Assembly (NCBI RefSeq): GCF_022701195.1
Contig: NZ_CP078089.1
Location: 3,038,001 to 3,102,000, forward strand
Reading direction: 5' to 3'
DNA length: 64,000 bases
Source of the DNA: Allobaculum mucilyticum
GTDB lineage: Bacteria; Bacillota_I; Bacilli_A; Erysipelotrichales; Erysipelotrichaceae
The position numbers and the translations under genes are program-made. Below, piece after piece: positions 53,012 through 62,264 of this stretch (position 1 is the first letter of the stretch; each line of letters opens with the position of its first letter). Under the pieces are notes generated by a model. It searched no databases. It was not told the DNA's origin and was given only the letters and a program-made list of their open reading frames with translations.

Positions 53012-53875
53012 TTACTGATGGGCGTGAAGAAAATCGAGAACCTCTCTTTTCAGGAACTCAGGCGTACTGGCACCGGATGTTACCGCAACTCTGTTTACGC
53101 CATCAAGATCTTCCGGATTGATTTCTTTTGCGCTTTCGACCTGCAGAACGCGGGGAATGCCGGCTTTTCTTCCTGTAGCGGAAAGCTTGCGGGTGTTGTT
53201 GCTTTTGGGATCGCCGATGACGATGAGCAGATCGATCTGTCTGTCTTTGAGATCATAGACCGCCTGCTGACGGAGTCGTGTCGCAGTGCAGATTTCCGAA
53301 CAGAATTCGGCATCGGGATAGCGTCTGCGGATTTCATCAAAGAGATCCTGCAGATCCAGGACAGACATCGTCGTCTGATTGGTCACAAAGACCGGTCCCT
53401 GAACGTGATCCGGGATATCTGCAGCTGTTTCAATCAGATAATTGTTCTGATCTGGCGTAATGGCGCCTTCAGCTTCGGGATGGCCTTTTTTACCGATGTA
53501 GAAGATCGCATATCCCTGTTCCTGTTTTTCCTGAATGATCTTCTGGGTAGACAGGACAAAACGGCAGGATGCATCAATGGTCTGTAGACCTTTTTCTGCT
53601 GCTTTTTTGCGGACGGCATCGGAAATGCCATGCGCGGTAAAGATCACAATGCCGTCATCAACTTCATCAAGCAGTTCCAGACGCGTTCTGTCTCTGGCTT
53701 CAACCACTGACAGACCAAGCTCTTCAAGCTGCCGGTTGACAAAAGAGTTGTGAACCAGCGAGCCGAGAATCGTTATTTTTGTATCGGGGTATTTTCTTGC
53801 GGTATCCTCTGCAATGCGAATGGCATTGATGACGCCGCCGCAGAACCCCTGCGGACTGACTTCGAAAATTTCCAT
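53012..53875 (-). CDS. ispH: 4-hydroxy-3-methylbut-2-enyl diphosphate reductase
   Basis: 287 residues from the ATG at 53875 (AGGAG upstream); a longer in-frame start at 53932 is not used because family members start at the MEIFEVSPQGFCGGV motif. Fe-S ligands: C12, Cys in DASCRFV, Cys in EICTATRLRQ. Other motifs: LVHNSFVNRQLEELG, FTAHGIS, GHPEAEG, FVTNQTTMS, SNNTRKL, ASTPEFL. Last step of the MEP isoprenoid pathway. DASCRFV differs from the common DATCPxV. Confidence 0.94.
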   Translation of the reverse strand: MEIFEVSPQGFCGGVINAIRIAEDTARKYPDTKITILGSLVHNSFVNRQLEELGLSVVEARDRTRLELLDEVDDGIVIFTAHGISDAVRKKAAEKGLQTIDASCRFVLSTQKIIQEKQEQGYAIFYIGKKGHPEAEGAITPDQNNYLIETAADIPDHVQGPVFVTNQTTMSVLDLQDLFDEIRRRYPDAEFCSEICTATRLRQQAVYDLKDRQIDLLIVIGDPKSNNTRKLSATGRKAGIPRVLQVESAKEINPEDLDGVNRVAVTSGASTPEFLKREVLDFLHAHQ

Positions 53876-53985
53876 AGAGACTCCTGGACCGGTGTTTTCA
53901 ATGAAACACGGTAAAATTGGAATAACGGGCATGCCCGAATCGATTGCAATTCAGTATGCCACAATAGACAGAAAGAGGTGTTAAT

Positions 53986-55308
53986 GTGAATCGAATTGAA
54001 GAAATCATGAAAATCGAAGGGTTTAAAACCCTGACCCCGATTCAGAAAGCGGTTCTTGAAAGAAAGAATCCAAAACGTGATCTGATTGGTATTTCCACAA
54101 CCGGTTCGGGTAAATCCCACGCGTTTTTCATGCCGATCTTTCAGATGATCGACCCTGAACTGGATCAGGTTCAGGCCGTCATCTCCGTGCCGACCCGTGA
54201 ACTGGCCTGGCAGCTGTATGAACGTTCAAGAAAGATCGCAAACCATTTCCATATCAGAACCGCCCTGATTACCGGCGGCACCGAAAAGAAGGAAGGCGGT
54301 CTGGTTCCGCAGATCGTCATCGGAACCCCTGGCCGTATGAAAGACCAGTTCCTGGAAGACAAGACACTCCGTCTGGATACCGCAAAAATCATGGTTATTG
54401 ATGAAGCGGATATGACGATGGAGTTCGGATTCCTGGAAGATGTCGATGCGATTCTTTCGCATATGAAAGACGACGTTACAGTCATGGTCTTCTCGGCAAC
54501 CATTCCGGATCTTCTTCAGCCTTTCCTGAAAAAGTATCTCACAAACCCTGAGATCATCCGCATCGGAAGCGATGATGACTTCGCAGCCGATATCCGCCAT
54601 GTTCTGATCCCCCAGAAACATAAAACCGCAGCACAGCGCGTTGAAGACATTCTGTCTGTCATTCAGCCGTATGTCTGCCTGATCTTTACCAATACCAACC
54701 AGGAAGCCGCAAAGCTGGCCAAAGACCTGCGTGATGACGGCTACGATCTTATAGAACTGCACGGTGATCTGGAAGCCCGCGAGCGGACCAAAGCCATCCG
54801 GACCATTCAGTCCCAGAAGAAGAGCTATATCGTAGCCAGCGATATCGCTTCCCGCGGTATTGACCTGGAGGGTATTACCCATGTCATTTCCGTCGGTTTT
54901 CCGAAAGAACTTGCCTTCTACAAACACAGAGCCGGCCGTACCGGTCGTGCAGGACGTGATGGCATGGCGATTGCCATTTACACAGGCAAAGATGACAAAG
55001 CTATTGCTTCGCTCAAAAAGCAGGGAATTGCGTTTGAAGAGATGGACATCAAAAACGGCGAATTCGTTCCTGTAAAAGACCGTGCTCTTCGTCCGAAGAA
55101 GCCAAACGATGAACTGAACGAGAAGATTGCCAAGATCGTTCACAAATCGAAGAAAAAAGTTAAACCGAATTACAAGAAGAAACGTGCTGAAGAAGCTGAC
55201 CGCATGCGCAGACGTGCAAAACGTCAGATGATTCAGAACGAAATCCGTCTGCAGAAAAAAGAACGTGCCAAAGCCAAACAGCGTGCAAAACGCGATGCCG
55301 GAGAATAG
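53986..55308 (+). CDS. DEAD-box RNA helicase
   Basis: 440 residues from a GTG at 53986 (AGAGGTG upstream). Q-motif region TLTPIQKAVLE, motif I STTGSGKS, Ia PTRELAW, II IDEADM (DEAD variant), III SAT, V ASDIASRGIDLEGITHVI, VI HRAGRTGRAG. The Lys/Arg-rich C-terminal tail of about 70 residues (KKKVKPNYKKKRAEEADRM) probably binds RNA. Role in ribosome assembly or RNA decay is likely. nfo starts 4 bases after it. Confidence 0.95.
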   Translation: MNRIEEIMKIEGFKTLTPIQKAVLERKNPKRDLIGISTTGSGKSHAFFMPIFQMIDPELDQVQAVISVPTRELAWQLYERSRKIANHFHIRTALITGGTEKKEGGLVPQIVIGTPGRMKDQFLEDKTLRLDTAKIMVIDEADMTMEFGFLEDVDAILSHMKDDVTVMVFSATIPDLLQPFLKKYLTNPEIIRIGSDDDFAADIRHVLIPQKHKTAAQRVEDILSVIQPYVCLIFTNTNQEAAKLAKDLRDDGYDLIELHGDLEARERTKAIRTIQSQKKSYIVASDIASRGIDLEGITHVISVGFPKELAFYKHRAGRTGRAGRDGMAIAIYTGKDDKAIASLKKQGIAFEEMDIKNGEFVPVKDRALRPKKPNDELNEKIAKIVHKSKKKVKPNYKKKRAEEADRMRRRAKRQMIQNEIRLQKKERAKAKQRAKRDAGE

Positions 55309-55311
55309 CCT

Positions 55312-56175
55312 GTGAGTCAGGTTCGATATTTCGGCTGTCACGTGGGCATGAAAGCGCCACGTTACTTTCTCGGTTCCATTGAAGAAGCTCTTTCGTATGG
55401 CGCTGATGCCTGCATGATCTATACCGGCGCTCCACAGAACTCCAAGCGCAAACCGGTAGAAGAGCTGCGCATTGAAGAAGGAAAAGCCCTTCTGAAAGAA
55501 GCTGGATGGGATCCCATGCAGGTTGTCGTTCATGCGCCCTATATCATCAATCTGGCCAATATGGTCAAACCCGATACGGCCTACTTCGGACGGGAATTTC
55601 TTTCAGAAGAACTCCGCCGGACGCAGGCGATCGGGGCAAAGTATCTGATTCTTCATCCCGGTTCGCATCTCAAACAGGGAGCAGACGAAGGAATTGCCTG
55701 GATTGTAGAAGGACTCAATCAGGTCCTTGATGCAGATAGCACGCAGGTCATGATTCTTTTAGAGAGCATGGCCGGCAAGGGAAGCGAAATCGGCTGCAGT
55801 TTTGAAGAACTGCGAAAGATTATCGACGGCGTTCATAAAAACGAACGGATCGGTGTCTGCCTCGATACCTGTCATCTGCATGATGCAGGCTATGATCTTG
55901 GCGATTTTGATGCCGTGATGAAAGAGTTTGACGATGTGGTTGGTCTGGACAGACTCCATGTTCTTCATGTCAATGACTCGAAGAACGTTCGCGGAGCCAG
56001 AAAAGACCGTCATGAAAACATCGGCAAAGGCGAGATCGGTCTTGACGTCCTGGGCGCGATTGTTCATGATCCCCGTTTTGAGAATGTTATCAAGATTCTC
56101 GAAACGCCCTACTTCGACGATAAACCGCCTTACAAAGAAGAACTTGCTCTGCTTCGGGCATGGCCTGAAGTTTAG
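55312..56175 (+). CDS. nfo: Endonuclease IV (AP endonuclease)
   Basis: 287 residues from a GTG at 55312. Zinc-site motifs: [71 protein letters not shown], and ETP near the C-terminus. Cleaves DNA at abasic sites during base excision repair. Cotranscribed with the helicase upstream. Confidence 0.96.
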   Translation: MSQVRYFGCHVGMKAPRYFLGSIEEALSYGADACMIYTGAPQNSKRKPVEELRIEEGKALLKEAGWDPMQVVVHAPYIINLANMVKPDTAYFGREFLSEELRRTQAIGAKYLILHPGSHLKQGADEGIAWIVEGLNQVLDADSTQVMILLESMAGKGSEIGCSFEELRKIIDGVHKNERIGVCLDTCHLHDAGYDLGDFDAVMKEFDDVVGLDRLHVLHVNDSKNVRGARKDRHENIGKGEIGLDVLGAIVHDPRFENVIKILETPYFDDKPPYKEELALLRAWPEV

Positions 56176-56193
56176 TCTCCAGTCTGAAAAACG

Positions 56194-56224
56194 GCGCGGA
56201 ATCCATTGCGGATCCCGCGCTTTT
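56194..56224 (+). terminator. Terminator after nfo
   Basis: GCGCGGAATCC-ATTGC-GGATCCCGCGC followed by TTTT (one mismatch). Confidence 0.85.
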
Positions 56225-56508
56225 GTAATGGGAAGTTCCAGGAAAGGTGACTGGATACTAGCCAGAGACGGACAGAAAATGAAACCGATTTCCGCTCACT
56301 TTGTACCAGAGAGCCGGAATCATCGTTTTGCGATCAGTTTTTTAAGATTCTTTTAAGAATATACGCATACTTTATTGATGGAACACTGCAGGCAAACGGG
56401 CACAGAAGATGGCCGGAAGCGCTATTAGATTGAATAGATTAATCTACATTAAATTATTCTGTTCTCATTTACACAACTTTCCAATTATTCATGCTGACCC
56501 GGAATACA

Positions 56509-56538
56509 TTGAAACCCCTGACAGTGTAATGCTATAAT
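56509..56538 (+). promoter_or_regulatory. Promoter of the CHAP-domain gene
   Basis: TTGAAA (56509-56514), 18 bases, TATAAT (56533-56538), giving a leader of about 85 bases. Confidence 0.6.
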
Positions 56539-56629
56539 TTCTTCAATTGCTGAAATCGGCTTCATTTTGTTATGTGCCAAGCTGCTAAAGGCACGATGAT
56601 TCCGGTCTCAGCCAGGAAAGGAAACAGAT

Positions 56630-58540
56630 TTGAAAACTAAACATATCAAGACGGCTTCAGTCTTTCTTTCGGCCCTGCTTGTTTCCGCCTCTGGAATTCT
56701 CCCATCTGTTCCTGTAAATGCCACTGCAGTCCGGGAAGTTACTCCAGAACGTTCGAAAAACACAGCTGGTTTTCTGTCTGTCCTGAATCGCGGAATGCTT
56801 CAGCAGCTCAAACCGGAAGAAATTTCCGATCTTGCCCGCCAGTACATGGAAGGCATTGCTGAAGAATTCGACAAGCTCAGTGAAGAAGATCAGAAACTTG
56901 TTCTCGATGAAGTGGCCAGACTGCGTGCGATGGATCCGGATTTTCCGATTCTCGAAATTGCACCAGACGGTACTGCTACAGTAGTCGATGCGCCAGTTCC
57001 AGCATCTGAGAACAGCACAAAAGAAGCCTCTGCACCCGAAGCCAGTGCCAGTCAGAATGAATCTGCTCAGTCACTTGAGAGCAGTTCAGAAGATAAAAAC
57101 TCCTCTCAGAGCGAATCATCCAAATCTGAAGACAGTGCGCCTTCTTTTGAGGATTCTGCTTCTGAATCCAATAGTAAAACAGAAGAATCTTCGGATTCTT
57201 CGATGAGCAACGCAGATTTTTCGGAAGAATCCGACCTGTCGGACTCTTCTGAGACTTCAGATACCGAAGGAGACTTTGATGACAGCAGCGAAAGCAGTTC
57301 ATCCTCCTCTTCTTCAGAAAACGGATTTGATGATGTAGATTTTTCGAGTTCCGATTCAGATTTTGACAGTGAAGATGAAAGTTCTGATTCCTCGAGTTCT
57401 GATTCCTCGAGTTCTGATTCTGCCTCGTCTTCTGAGTCCGACAAAGACTCCAGCGAAGATAAATCCGACGATAAGGACGACAGCTCAGAGAGCTCCGACG
57501 TTTCTTCCAATAACAGGCCTACGCTTCCCGAAAAGCCGGATGCACCTTCGGAAAAACCGGATAATTCAGAAGACAGCAGTTCTTCTTCCTCCAAGCCGGA
57601 TAAGCCTGGAAAACCAGATGACAGTTCCTCGTCCAGCGAGCAGAAACCGACTCTGCCATCAAAACCAACCCTTCCGACCAAACCGGAAGATCCTTCTAAG
57701 CCAGATAAACCATCGAATGGAAGTTCTGAGATTCCCTCCATCGAAGGCAGCGATACCCTGGATTCCATTCAGGATGTTCACCCTGCCTCTCCGCAGCCGG
57801 ATGAAATCGACAACCGGGATCCCAATGAAATGCCAAAAGATGACACCGCACAGCCATCGCCGTCTCCTGTAACCAATACGACCACCGTTCGTGTCCGTAT
57901 GGTTTCCAAACAGGTCAACCGCCGGCTGAGCGTCAAGAACCTTGGCGAAATCAACCTGCTGCCAAACTACAACAACTCCGCAGCATGGAAACAGGCCAAC
58001 TCACCGTATAACACTCCGTATCTCTGGGGTCAGTGTACCTGGTTTGCCTGGGGCCGCTTCTATGAACTGTACGGCTTCTCGCCCCGCTTCTCCGGAAACG
58101 GCTACGAGTGCGTTGGACAGCTGCTTGCCGCCCATCCCGATAAATTCTCCAAATCCGACAAGCCTGCAGCCGGTGCAGTCTTCTCTTCCGATACCGCCCA
58201 TAACCACGTCGGCATCGTTCTCGATTACGACGAGTCTTCGGATACTCTGCTGATTCAGGAAGGAAACCTGGACGGTGTATCCAATGACTGGGATACCGCG
58301 ATTGAAGACTACCGTACGATTAAGCTGTCTTCCAAAGACATCCGTACGCTGTATGGCAATGTAACCTATGCCGTACCGAAATCCGGTGTCACCTTTGTAG
58401 GCTATAAAGCTCTTCCTTCCAAACCGGAAACAACCGGTCAGAAGATGAGCGTTAAATTCAAGTCCTTAGCTGATCTCTCCGCAGATAAAGTTGAATCCAA
58501 ACTGATGCGGCCAGACCGTCACATGGGCTGGTTTAACTGA
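56630..58540 (+). CDS. Secreted Ser/Asp-rich protein with C-terminal CHAP amidase domain
   Basis: 636 residues, starting at TTG 56630 (AAAGGAAACAG upstream); no ATG fits as well. Signal peptide (basic KTKHIKTAS, then VFLSALLVSASGILPSVPVNATA), a helical part of about 80 residues, a Ser/Asp/Glu low-complexity region (about 130-300), a Pro/Lys linker (KPDKPGKPDD), then a CHAP domain: LWGQCTWFAWGRFYELYG with the catalytic Cys, and NHVGIVLDYDE with the His. CHAP enzymes cut peptidoglycan amide bonds. The long Ser/Asp region resembles SD linkers of cell-wall proteins, but no LPXTG motif ends it. Confidence 0.85.
   Translation: MKTKHIKTASVFLSALLVSASGILPSVPVNATAVREVTPERSKNTAGFLSVLNRGMLQQLKPEEISDLARQYMEGIAEEFDKLSEEDQKLVLDEVARLRAMDPDFPILEIAPDGTATVVDAPVPASENSTKEASAPEASASQNESAQSLESSSEDKNSSQSESSKSEDSAPSFEDSASESNSKTEESSDSSMSNADFSEESDLSDSSETSDTEGDFDDSSESSSSSSSSENGFDDVDFSSSDSDFDSEDESSDSSSSDSSSSDSASSSESDKDSSEDKSDDKDDSSESSDVSSNNRPTLPEKPDAPSEKPDNSEDSSSSSSKPDKPGKPDDSSSSSEQKPTLPSKPTLPTKPEDPSKPDKPSNGSSEIPSIEGSDTLDSIQDVHPASPQPDEIDNRDPNEMPKDDTAQPSPSPVTNTTTVRVRMVSKQVNRRLSVKNLGEINLLPNYNNSAAWKQANSPYNTPYLWGQCTWFAWGRFYELYGFSPRFSGNGYECVGQLLAAHPDKFSKSDKPAAGAVFSSDTAHNHVGIVLDYDESSDTLLIQEGNLDGVSNDWDTAIEDYRTIKLSSKDIRTLYGNVTYAVPKSGVTFVGYKALPSKPETTGQKMSVKFKSLADLSADKVESKLMRPDRHMGWFN
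57378..57422 (+). repeat. Short tandem 15-bp repeats in the Ser/Asp-rich coding region
   Basis: Consecutive GTTCTGATTCCTCGA units encode SSDSS; part of a longer serine- and aspartate-rich stretch of AGC/TCC/GAT codons. Confidence 0.7.
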
Positions 58541-58565
58541 TTTACCGCAAACGAAAAAAACAAAA

Positions 58566-58612
58566 AAATAAGCGTATCTGTTCAGACTTTGAACAGGTAC
58601 GCTTATTTGCTT
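58566..58612. terminator. Bidirectional terminator between convergent genes
   Basis: AATAAGCGTA-CTGTTCA arms (one mismatch) with A run on the left and TTATTTGC on the right; better T tract for the minus strand. Confidence 0.85.
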
Positions 58613-58655
58613 CAGAGGGGCTGAATCTAAATTCATCGGATTTACCTTTACGACT

Positions 58656-59558
58656 TTAGAGGAAAGGCAGGGGGATGAACTCGAACAGATAGCCGGACAG
58701 AACTGCCGGAATAAACATCAGCAGAACGGCTTTCCAGACGACTTTCTTATCGCTTGAATACTGATACAGAGCAACCAGGCCAAGACCGGCATTGGTCATC
58801 AGACCAGCGAGCAGGGAACCAAACGTTAAAGCTTTGCCTGCATAGAGGGAGCAGAGAACAACCGTTGCGGCACAGTTTGGAATGTAGCCAAAGATTGCGG
58901 CGGCAATCGGCTGCCACAGGCCCTGATTTTCAAGCCAGGAAGCCAGCGTTTCTTCTCCGATTGCACCGGTGATCGCATTCATTGCCAGGGTAACCAGGAA
59001 GATGAAGATATAGATTTTCAGTGCACGAAGCAGAGCTGAAAGCCATACAGGATACTGTGTATAGCAGCAGGAGCAGGCAGGCTGATCGTCTTCTTCCATC
59101 TCGTCGGCTTCTTCAAGATCTACTTCCTCTTCGAGTTCATCGAATTTCGCGATCTTCTGATTGCGGACGATGAACTTGTCGATGATAAAGCCGACCGCCG
59201 CGGCAATACAGAATTTCAGGACAAGAAGAACAAGCAGGGAAGGAACCATTTCCGGCTGGGCAATCAGAATCGGTACAGCTTCATCGCTCGTTGCCAGGAA
59301 AACTGCTACCATGGTTCCCAGGGTGATGTTTTTTGAAACATATAACATGGCAGCCAGAATGGAAAATCCGCATTGCGGAACCAGACCGAGAAGGGCGCCA
59401 AACAGAGGGCCGTACTTCTGAAGCTTCCAGAAGAAACCGTCGCTCTTGTCGGTTTTCCGGTCCAGCGAATCGATGACCAGATAAACGACATACAGAATCG
59501 GCAGCATCAGCCAGGTGTCTTTTACTGCATCCGTGATTATATCAATAAAAAAATTCAT
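58656..59558 (-). CDS. Putative manganese/heavy-metal exporter (ArsP_2-like permease)
   Basis: 300 residues, about 8-10 hydrophobic segments. GLVPQCGFSILAAMLYV and FGYIPNCAATVVLCSLYAG show the repeated Cys-containing helix motifs of the family, and a central acidic loop (ELEEEVDLEEADEMEEDDQPACSCC) carries a Cys-x-Cys-Cys cluster. Family proteins are annotated as putative manganese transporters or heavy-metal exporters; substrate is not proven. RBS AAGAAAGGTATG region precedes the ATG at 59558. Confidence 0.75.
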   Translation of the reverse strand: MNFFIDIITDAVKDTWLMLPILYVVYLVIDSLDRKTDKSDGFFWKLQKYGPLFGALLGLVPQCGFSILAAMLYVSKNITLGTMVAVFLATSDEAVPILIAQPEMVPSLLVLLVLKFCIAAAVGFIIDKFIVRNQKIAKFDELEEEVDLEEADEMEEDDQPACSCCYTQYPVWLSALLRALKIYIFIFLVTLAMNAITGAIGEETLASWLENQGLWQPIAAAIFGYIPNCAATVVLCSLYAGKALTFGSLLAGLMTNAGLGLVALYQYSSDKKVVWKAVLLMFIPAVLSGYLFEFIPLPFL

Positions 59559-59885
59559 ACCTTTCTTATATCATGATTTTCACTTTGCGATTCTCTTATG
59601 CCCGGGTGCTCCATACGATTTGCATTCGAAAAATCGCTTCTTCTGTACAACCTTCTTCGTATCGCTTTTCAAAACGATTCCAGTCCATTCCTGTCGCTGA
59701 CTTCCTGATCAATCCGCATCAGGAATGCGCCTGAAGTCAGATAGCAGCTTTTTGAGTGCGGTCAGAGGGCGTCAGAAGAGAAAGACCAGGAAAAAGACGA
59801 AGAAAAAACCCGCAGAAGTTTTCTGCGGGTTTTTTGTGATGACATTCGTTTTGAAAGCTGCCGAACGATTTTGCGTCTGGCTGTA
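59559..59885. other. Intergenic region (327 bp)
   Basis: Contains the terminator at 59803-59836 and the upstream region of the exporter gene. Short reading frames have no support. Confidence 0.45.
59803..59836 (-). terminator. Symmetric terminator near the AI-2E gene
   Basis: AAAAAACCCGCAGAA-GTT-TTCTGCGGGTTTTTT, a near-perfect stem with T run on either strand; it ends the leftward AI-2E gene. Confidence 0.9.
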
Positions 59886-61058
59886 CTATTCTTCGTCTGA
59901 TTCTTCTTCGGCAATGACCGCTGAAGCCGGCAGATGCAGATGCCTGCCTTCTATTCGGAAAAGGGCAAAGTCTTTAAAGGCTTCATAGACCAGAGCAAAG
60001 AGAGGAACACCAAGGAACATGCCGATCGGGCCGAAGATTGCGCCGCCTACCGATACGGAGAACAGAATCCAGAAGCCGGAAATGCCAAGCTTGTCGCCTA
60101 GAATCAGAGGCTTGATGACGTTTCCGTCAATCTGCTGAAGGATCAGAATAAAGATGGCAAACAGCAGAGCGTAGGTCGGTTTAATCAGGAAGAGCAGCAG
60201 GATAACCGGAATCGCACCAAGGAATGGACCGAACACTGGAATGATGTTCGTGATTCCGATAATCAGACCGATCATCGGGGCATACGGGAAGTTCAGACAG
60301 ACGGAACCAAACCAGGCAGCGATACCGACAATCAGCGAGTCGAGCAGGTTGCCGACGATGTACTGCTGGAAGACGTTCTTGGCATCCATCGAATACAGAT
60401 GGATGAAGTTTCCGTTCTGCCTGCCGAACACGCTGTAGATGAGCAGTCGTGCTGTCATGAGCAGATTTTTCTTATCGAGAATCATGTAGACGGCTGCAGC
60501 TAAAGCAATGACCAGATTGGCTGCCCAGTGAATGATGTTATAGGAGTAGGACATCATTTTGGACATGGATGTCGAAACAAACCGGTTGATGGTACTCGAG
60601 ATATCGAGATTCTTCAGGAACGAGAGCAGAGCCGACAGGTCGATGTTATAGCGCTGACCAAGCTCTTCAACAGTCGTTTCGAAATGCGCTGCATAGGAAG
60701 AAAAGTTTCGCAGGAAGATCTGGATGGAATCCAGCAGCGAAGGGATAAGGACCCAGAACGTAAATACCACAAACAGGATGGCCAGGAGCACAACGATCGC
60801 AACGCCGAGTCCTCTTGCCTTTGAGCGCTTCATCCCCAGCCAGGCAAGCCGGTTTTCAAACCAGAGTACCGGACCGTCAAGCAGAAACGCCAGTCCAAAT
60901 CCAATGAGAAACGGTGCAAGAAGCGAGACGATGCTGGAAATAAAGCCAAGGATATCGTTAATTCGGGACAGGAGCAAAAACGCGATGATCGCAATGATCA
61001 TGGATGCGCTGTAGATGAAGATCTGCCGCTGTACCCTGTTTTTCAGATCAAGTTTCAT
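59886..61058 (-). CDS. AI-2E family (PerM-like) membrane protein
   Basis: 390 residues from the ATG at 61058 (GAGGTG upstream). Eight or so membrane segments with the family motifs FLIGFGLAFLLDGPVLWFE, IGITNIIPVFGPFLGAIPVILL, LQQIDGNVIKPLILGDKLGISGFWI and GAIFGPIGMFLGVPLFALVY. Members include autoinducer-2 exporters and Na+/H+ antiporters; substrate here is unknown. Highly acidic C-terminal end (EEESDEE). Confidence 0.92.
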   Translation of the reverse strand: MKLDLKNRVQRQIFIYSASMIIAIIAFLLLSRINDILGFISSIVSLLAPFLIGFGLAFLLDGPVLWFENRLAWLGMKRSKARGLGVAIVVLLAILFVVFTFWVLIPSLLDSIQIFLRNFSSYAAHFETTVEELGQRYNIDLSALLSFLKNLDISSTINRFVSTSMSKMMSYSYNIIHWAANLVIALAAAVYMILDKKNLLMTARLLIYSVFGRQNGNFIHLYSMDAKNVFQQYIVGNLLDSLIVGIAAWFGSVCLNFPYAPMIGLIIGITNIIPVFGPFLGAIPVILLLFLIKPTYALLFAIFILILQQIDGNVIKPLILGDKLGISGFWILFSVSVGGAIFGPIGMFLGVPLFALVYEAFKDFALFRIEGRHLHLPASAVIAEEESDEE

Positions 61059-61124
61059 TTTCACCTCAGTCGTTCTTAATGATATCACTTGACAGGAACA
61101 ATTCCGAAGGCCTCAATTACATCT

Positions 61125-61865
61125 ATGAAAACATTTGTATCGGGAACGATTTCGGTCAAGGCTGTCCTTGAAGAAAGGAAGCGTTCCGCTATTGAACTGA
61201 TCGTGAACCCAAAAAAGCGTTCACGCGATATCAGCTATATTATTGCCCTGGCAAAACAGAATCATATTCCGGTTGTCATGAGCGACACCCAGTCCATGAA
61301 AGAGATTGCGCCAAATAATGGCGGTGTCATTCTTGCCTGCAATTCCATTGAACTGCCTGCTCTCGATGAACAAGATCCGCTTGAAGGTCTTTGCGTCTAT
61401 ATCAGCGGCGTCGAAGATCCGTACAATCTGGGATCCATTGCAAGAACGCTCTATGCTGCAGGGGCGTCGAAAATGATTATCCAGAATCGCGACTGGTCTA
61501 ATGCGCTTGCTACGCTGCTTCGTTCTTCCGCCGGCGCATGGGAAAGACTGCCCATTGTGACTGTTGAATCTGATGAACAGCTCATTGAAACCGCAAAAGC
61601 CGCGAACCGTCCGATTCTTGCCGCGGCAAGAGATGATGGTGCAAAACCGCTTTTTACAGAAACTCTTGAAAAGAACTGTCTGATTGCGATTGGCGGAGCC
61701 ATGCGAGGACTCTCAAGTGCGCTGCTTTCTGCTTCTTCGTTGCATCTCTATATTCCTTATGGGCGCGATTTTCGAAATGCGCTTGATTCGGTCAGCGCTG
61801 CATCTGTCTTTGCATTTGAATGGGAACGGGTCCGCTTTCTTGAACAGTCCAAAAACAGTCAGTAA
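61125..61865 (+). CDS. TrmH/SpoU-family RNA 2'-O-methyltransferase
   Basis: 246 residues from the ATG at 61125; its RBS is weak. An N-terminal substrate-binding part (VSGTISVKAVLEERKRSAIELIV) precedes the knotted SPOUT domain: GVEDPYNLGSIARTLYAAGA (motif 1), IAIGGAMRGLSS (motif 2), LYIPYGRDFRNALDSVSAASV (motif 3). Methylates ribose in rRNA or tRNA; the target is not identified. A promoter should lie in the short divergent gap with the AI-2E gene. Confidence 0.9.
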   Translation: MKTFVSGTISVKAVLEERKRSAIELIVNPKKRSRDISYIIALAKQNHIPVVMSDTQSMKEIAPNNGGVILACNSIELPALDEQDPLEGLCVYISGVEDPYNLGSIARTLYAAGASKMIIQNRDWSNALATLLRSSAGAWERLPIVTVESDEQLIETAKAANRPILAAARDDGAKPLFTETLEKNCLIAIGGAMRGLSSALLSASSLHLYIPYGRDFRNALDSVSAASVFAFEWERVRFLEQSKNSQ

Positions 61866-61887
61866 AAAGACTCAGTCTGTTTTCCTT

Positions 61888-61971
61888 TTGATACTTCATC
61901 TTCCCCTGTTGATACTTCATCTTCCCCTGTTGATACTTCATCTTCCCCTGTTGATACTTCATCTTCCCCTG
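61888..61971. repeat. Four perfect tandem 21-bp repeats next to a terminator
   Basis: Units at 61888-61908, 61909-61929, 61930-61950 and 61951-61971, each ending in TTCCCCTG. They start 22 bases after the methyltransferase stop. The last unit runs into the terminator at 61965. Confidence 0.95.
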
Positions 61972-61993
61972 CTTTTGCGGCAGGGGATTTTTC
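61965..61993 (+). terminator. Terminator after the methyltransferase gene
   Basis: TCCCCTGC-TTTTGCG-GCAGGGGA followed by TTTTTC. Its left arm lies in the last 21-bp repeat; three other TTCCCCTG copies lie upstream. Confidence 0.85.
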
Positions 61994-62264
61994 TGCCTTT
62001 GCTGACTATCTCAGTTAACTGCCGCTCTTCTGGTGCATCTTTCCGGCAAAGAAGCCAGATCCAGGAAGCTCTGCCTGCTCAAATGAGATCAACTCTGCCC
62101 ACGATCGGCCCAACAATGGCAAAATAATAGATATTCACCGGGCTGATCCGTACAGATCACATAAGAAGATGGATCAATGACAATGAACCATTCCGGTCTG
62201 TACCGCAAAGTCCGCACGCAAAGCACTGAATCAGAAAACGGAATACAGAAAAGAGGAGAACGAT

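Larger units (their letters stand above)
56176..56629 (+). other. Intergenic region (454 bp)
   Basis: Terminator at 56194-56224, then AT-rich sequence and the promoter at 56509-56538. A small hairpin GTGCC ... GGCAC (56574-56594) lies in the 5' leader of the CHAP gene. Confidence 0.5.
61866..62264 (+). other. Intergenic region (399 bp)
   Basis: Apart from the tandem repeats and the terminator, it contains the promoter region of the DUF4438 gene; no gene is supported. Confidence 0.45.

Noticed and set aside
54226-55533. A 435-codon minus-strand frame opposite the DEAD-box helicase
   Set aside because: Shadow frame; helicase motifs I-VI lie on the plus strand.
61888-61971. The tandem repeats considered as a CRISPR array
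   Set aside because: The units are contiguous with no spacers and no cas genes are present.
61684-62127. A 147-codon frame containing a repeated Leu/Ile/His heptad
   Set aside because: The peptide repeat only reflects the noncoding 21-bp tandem repeat; the frame begins inside the methyltransferase gene out of phase and has no RBS.
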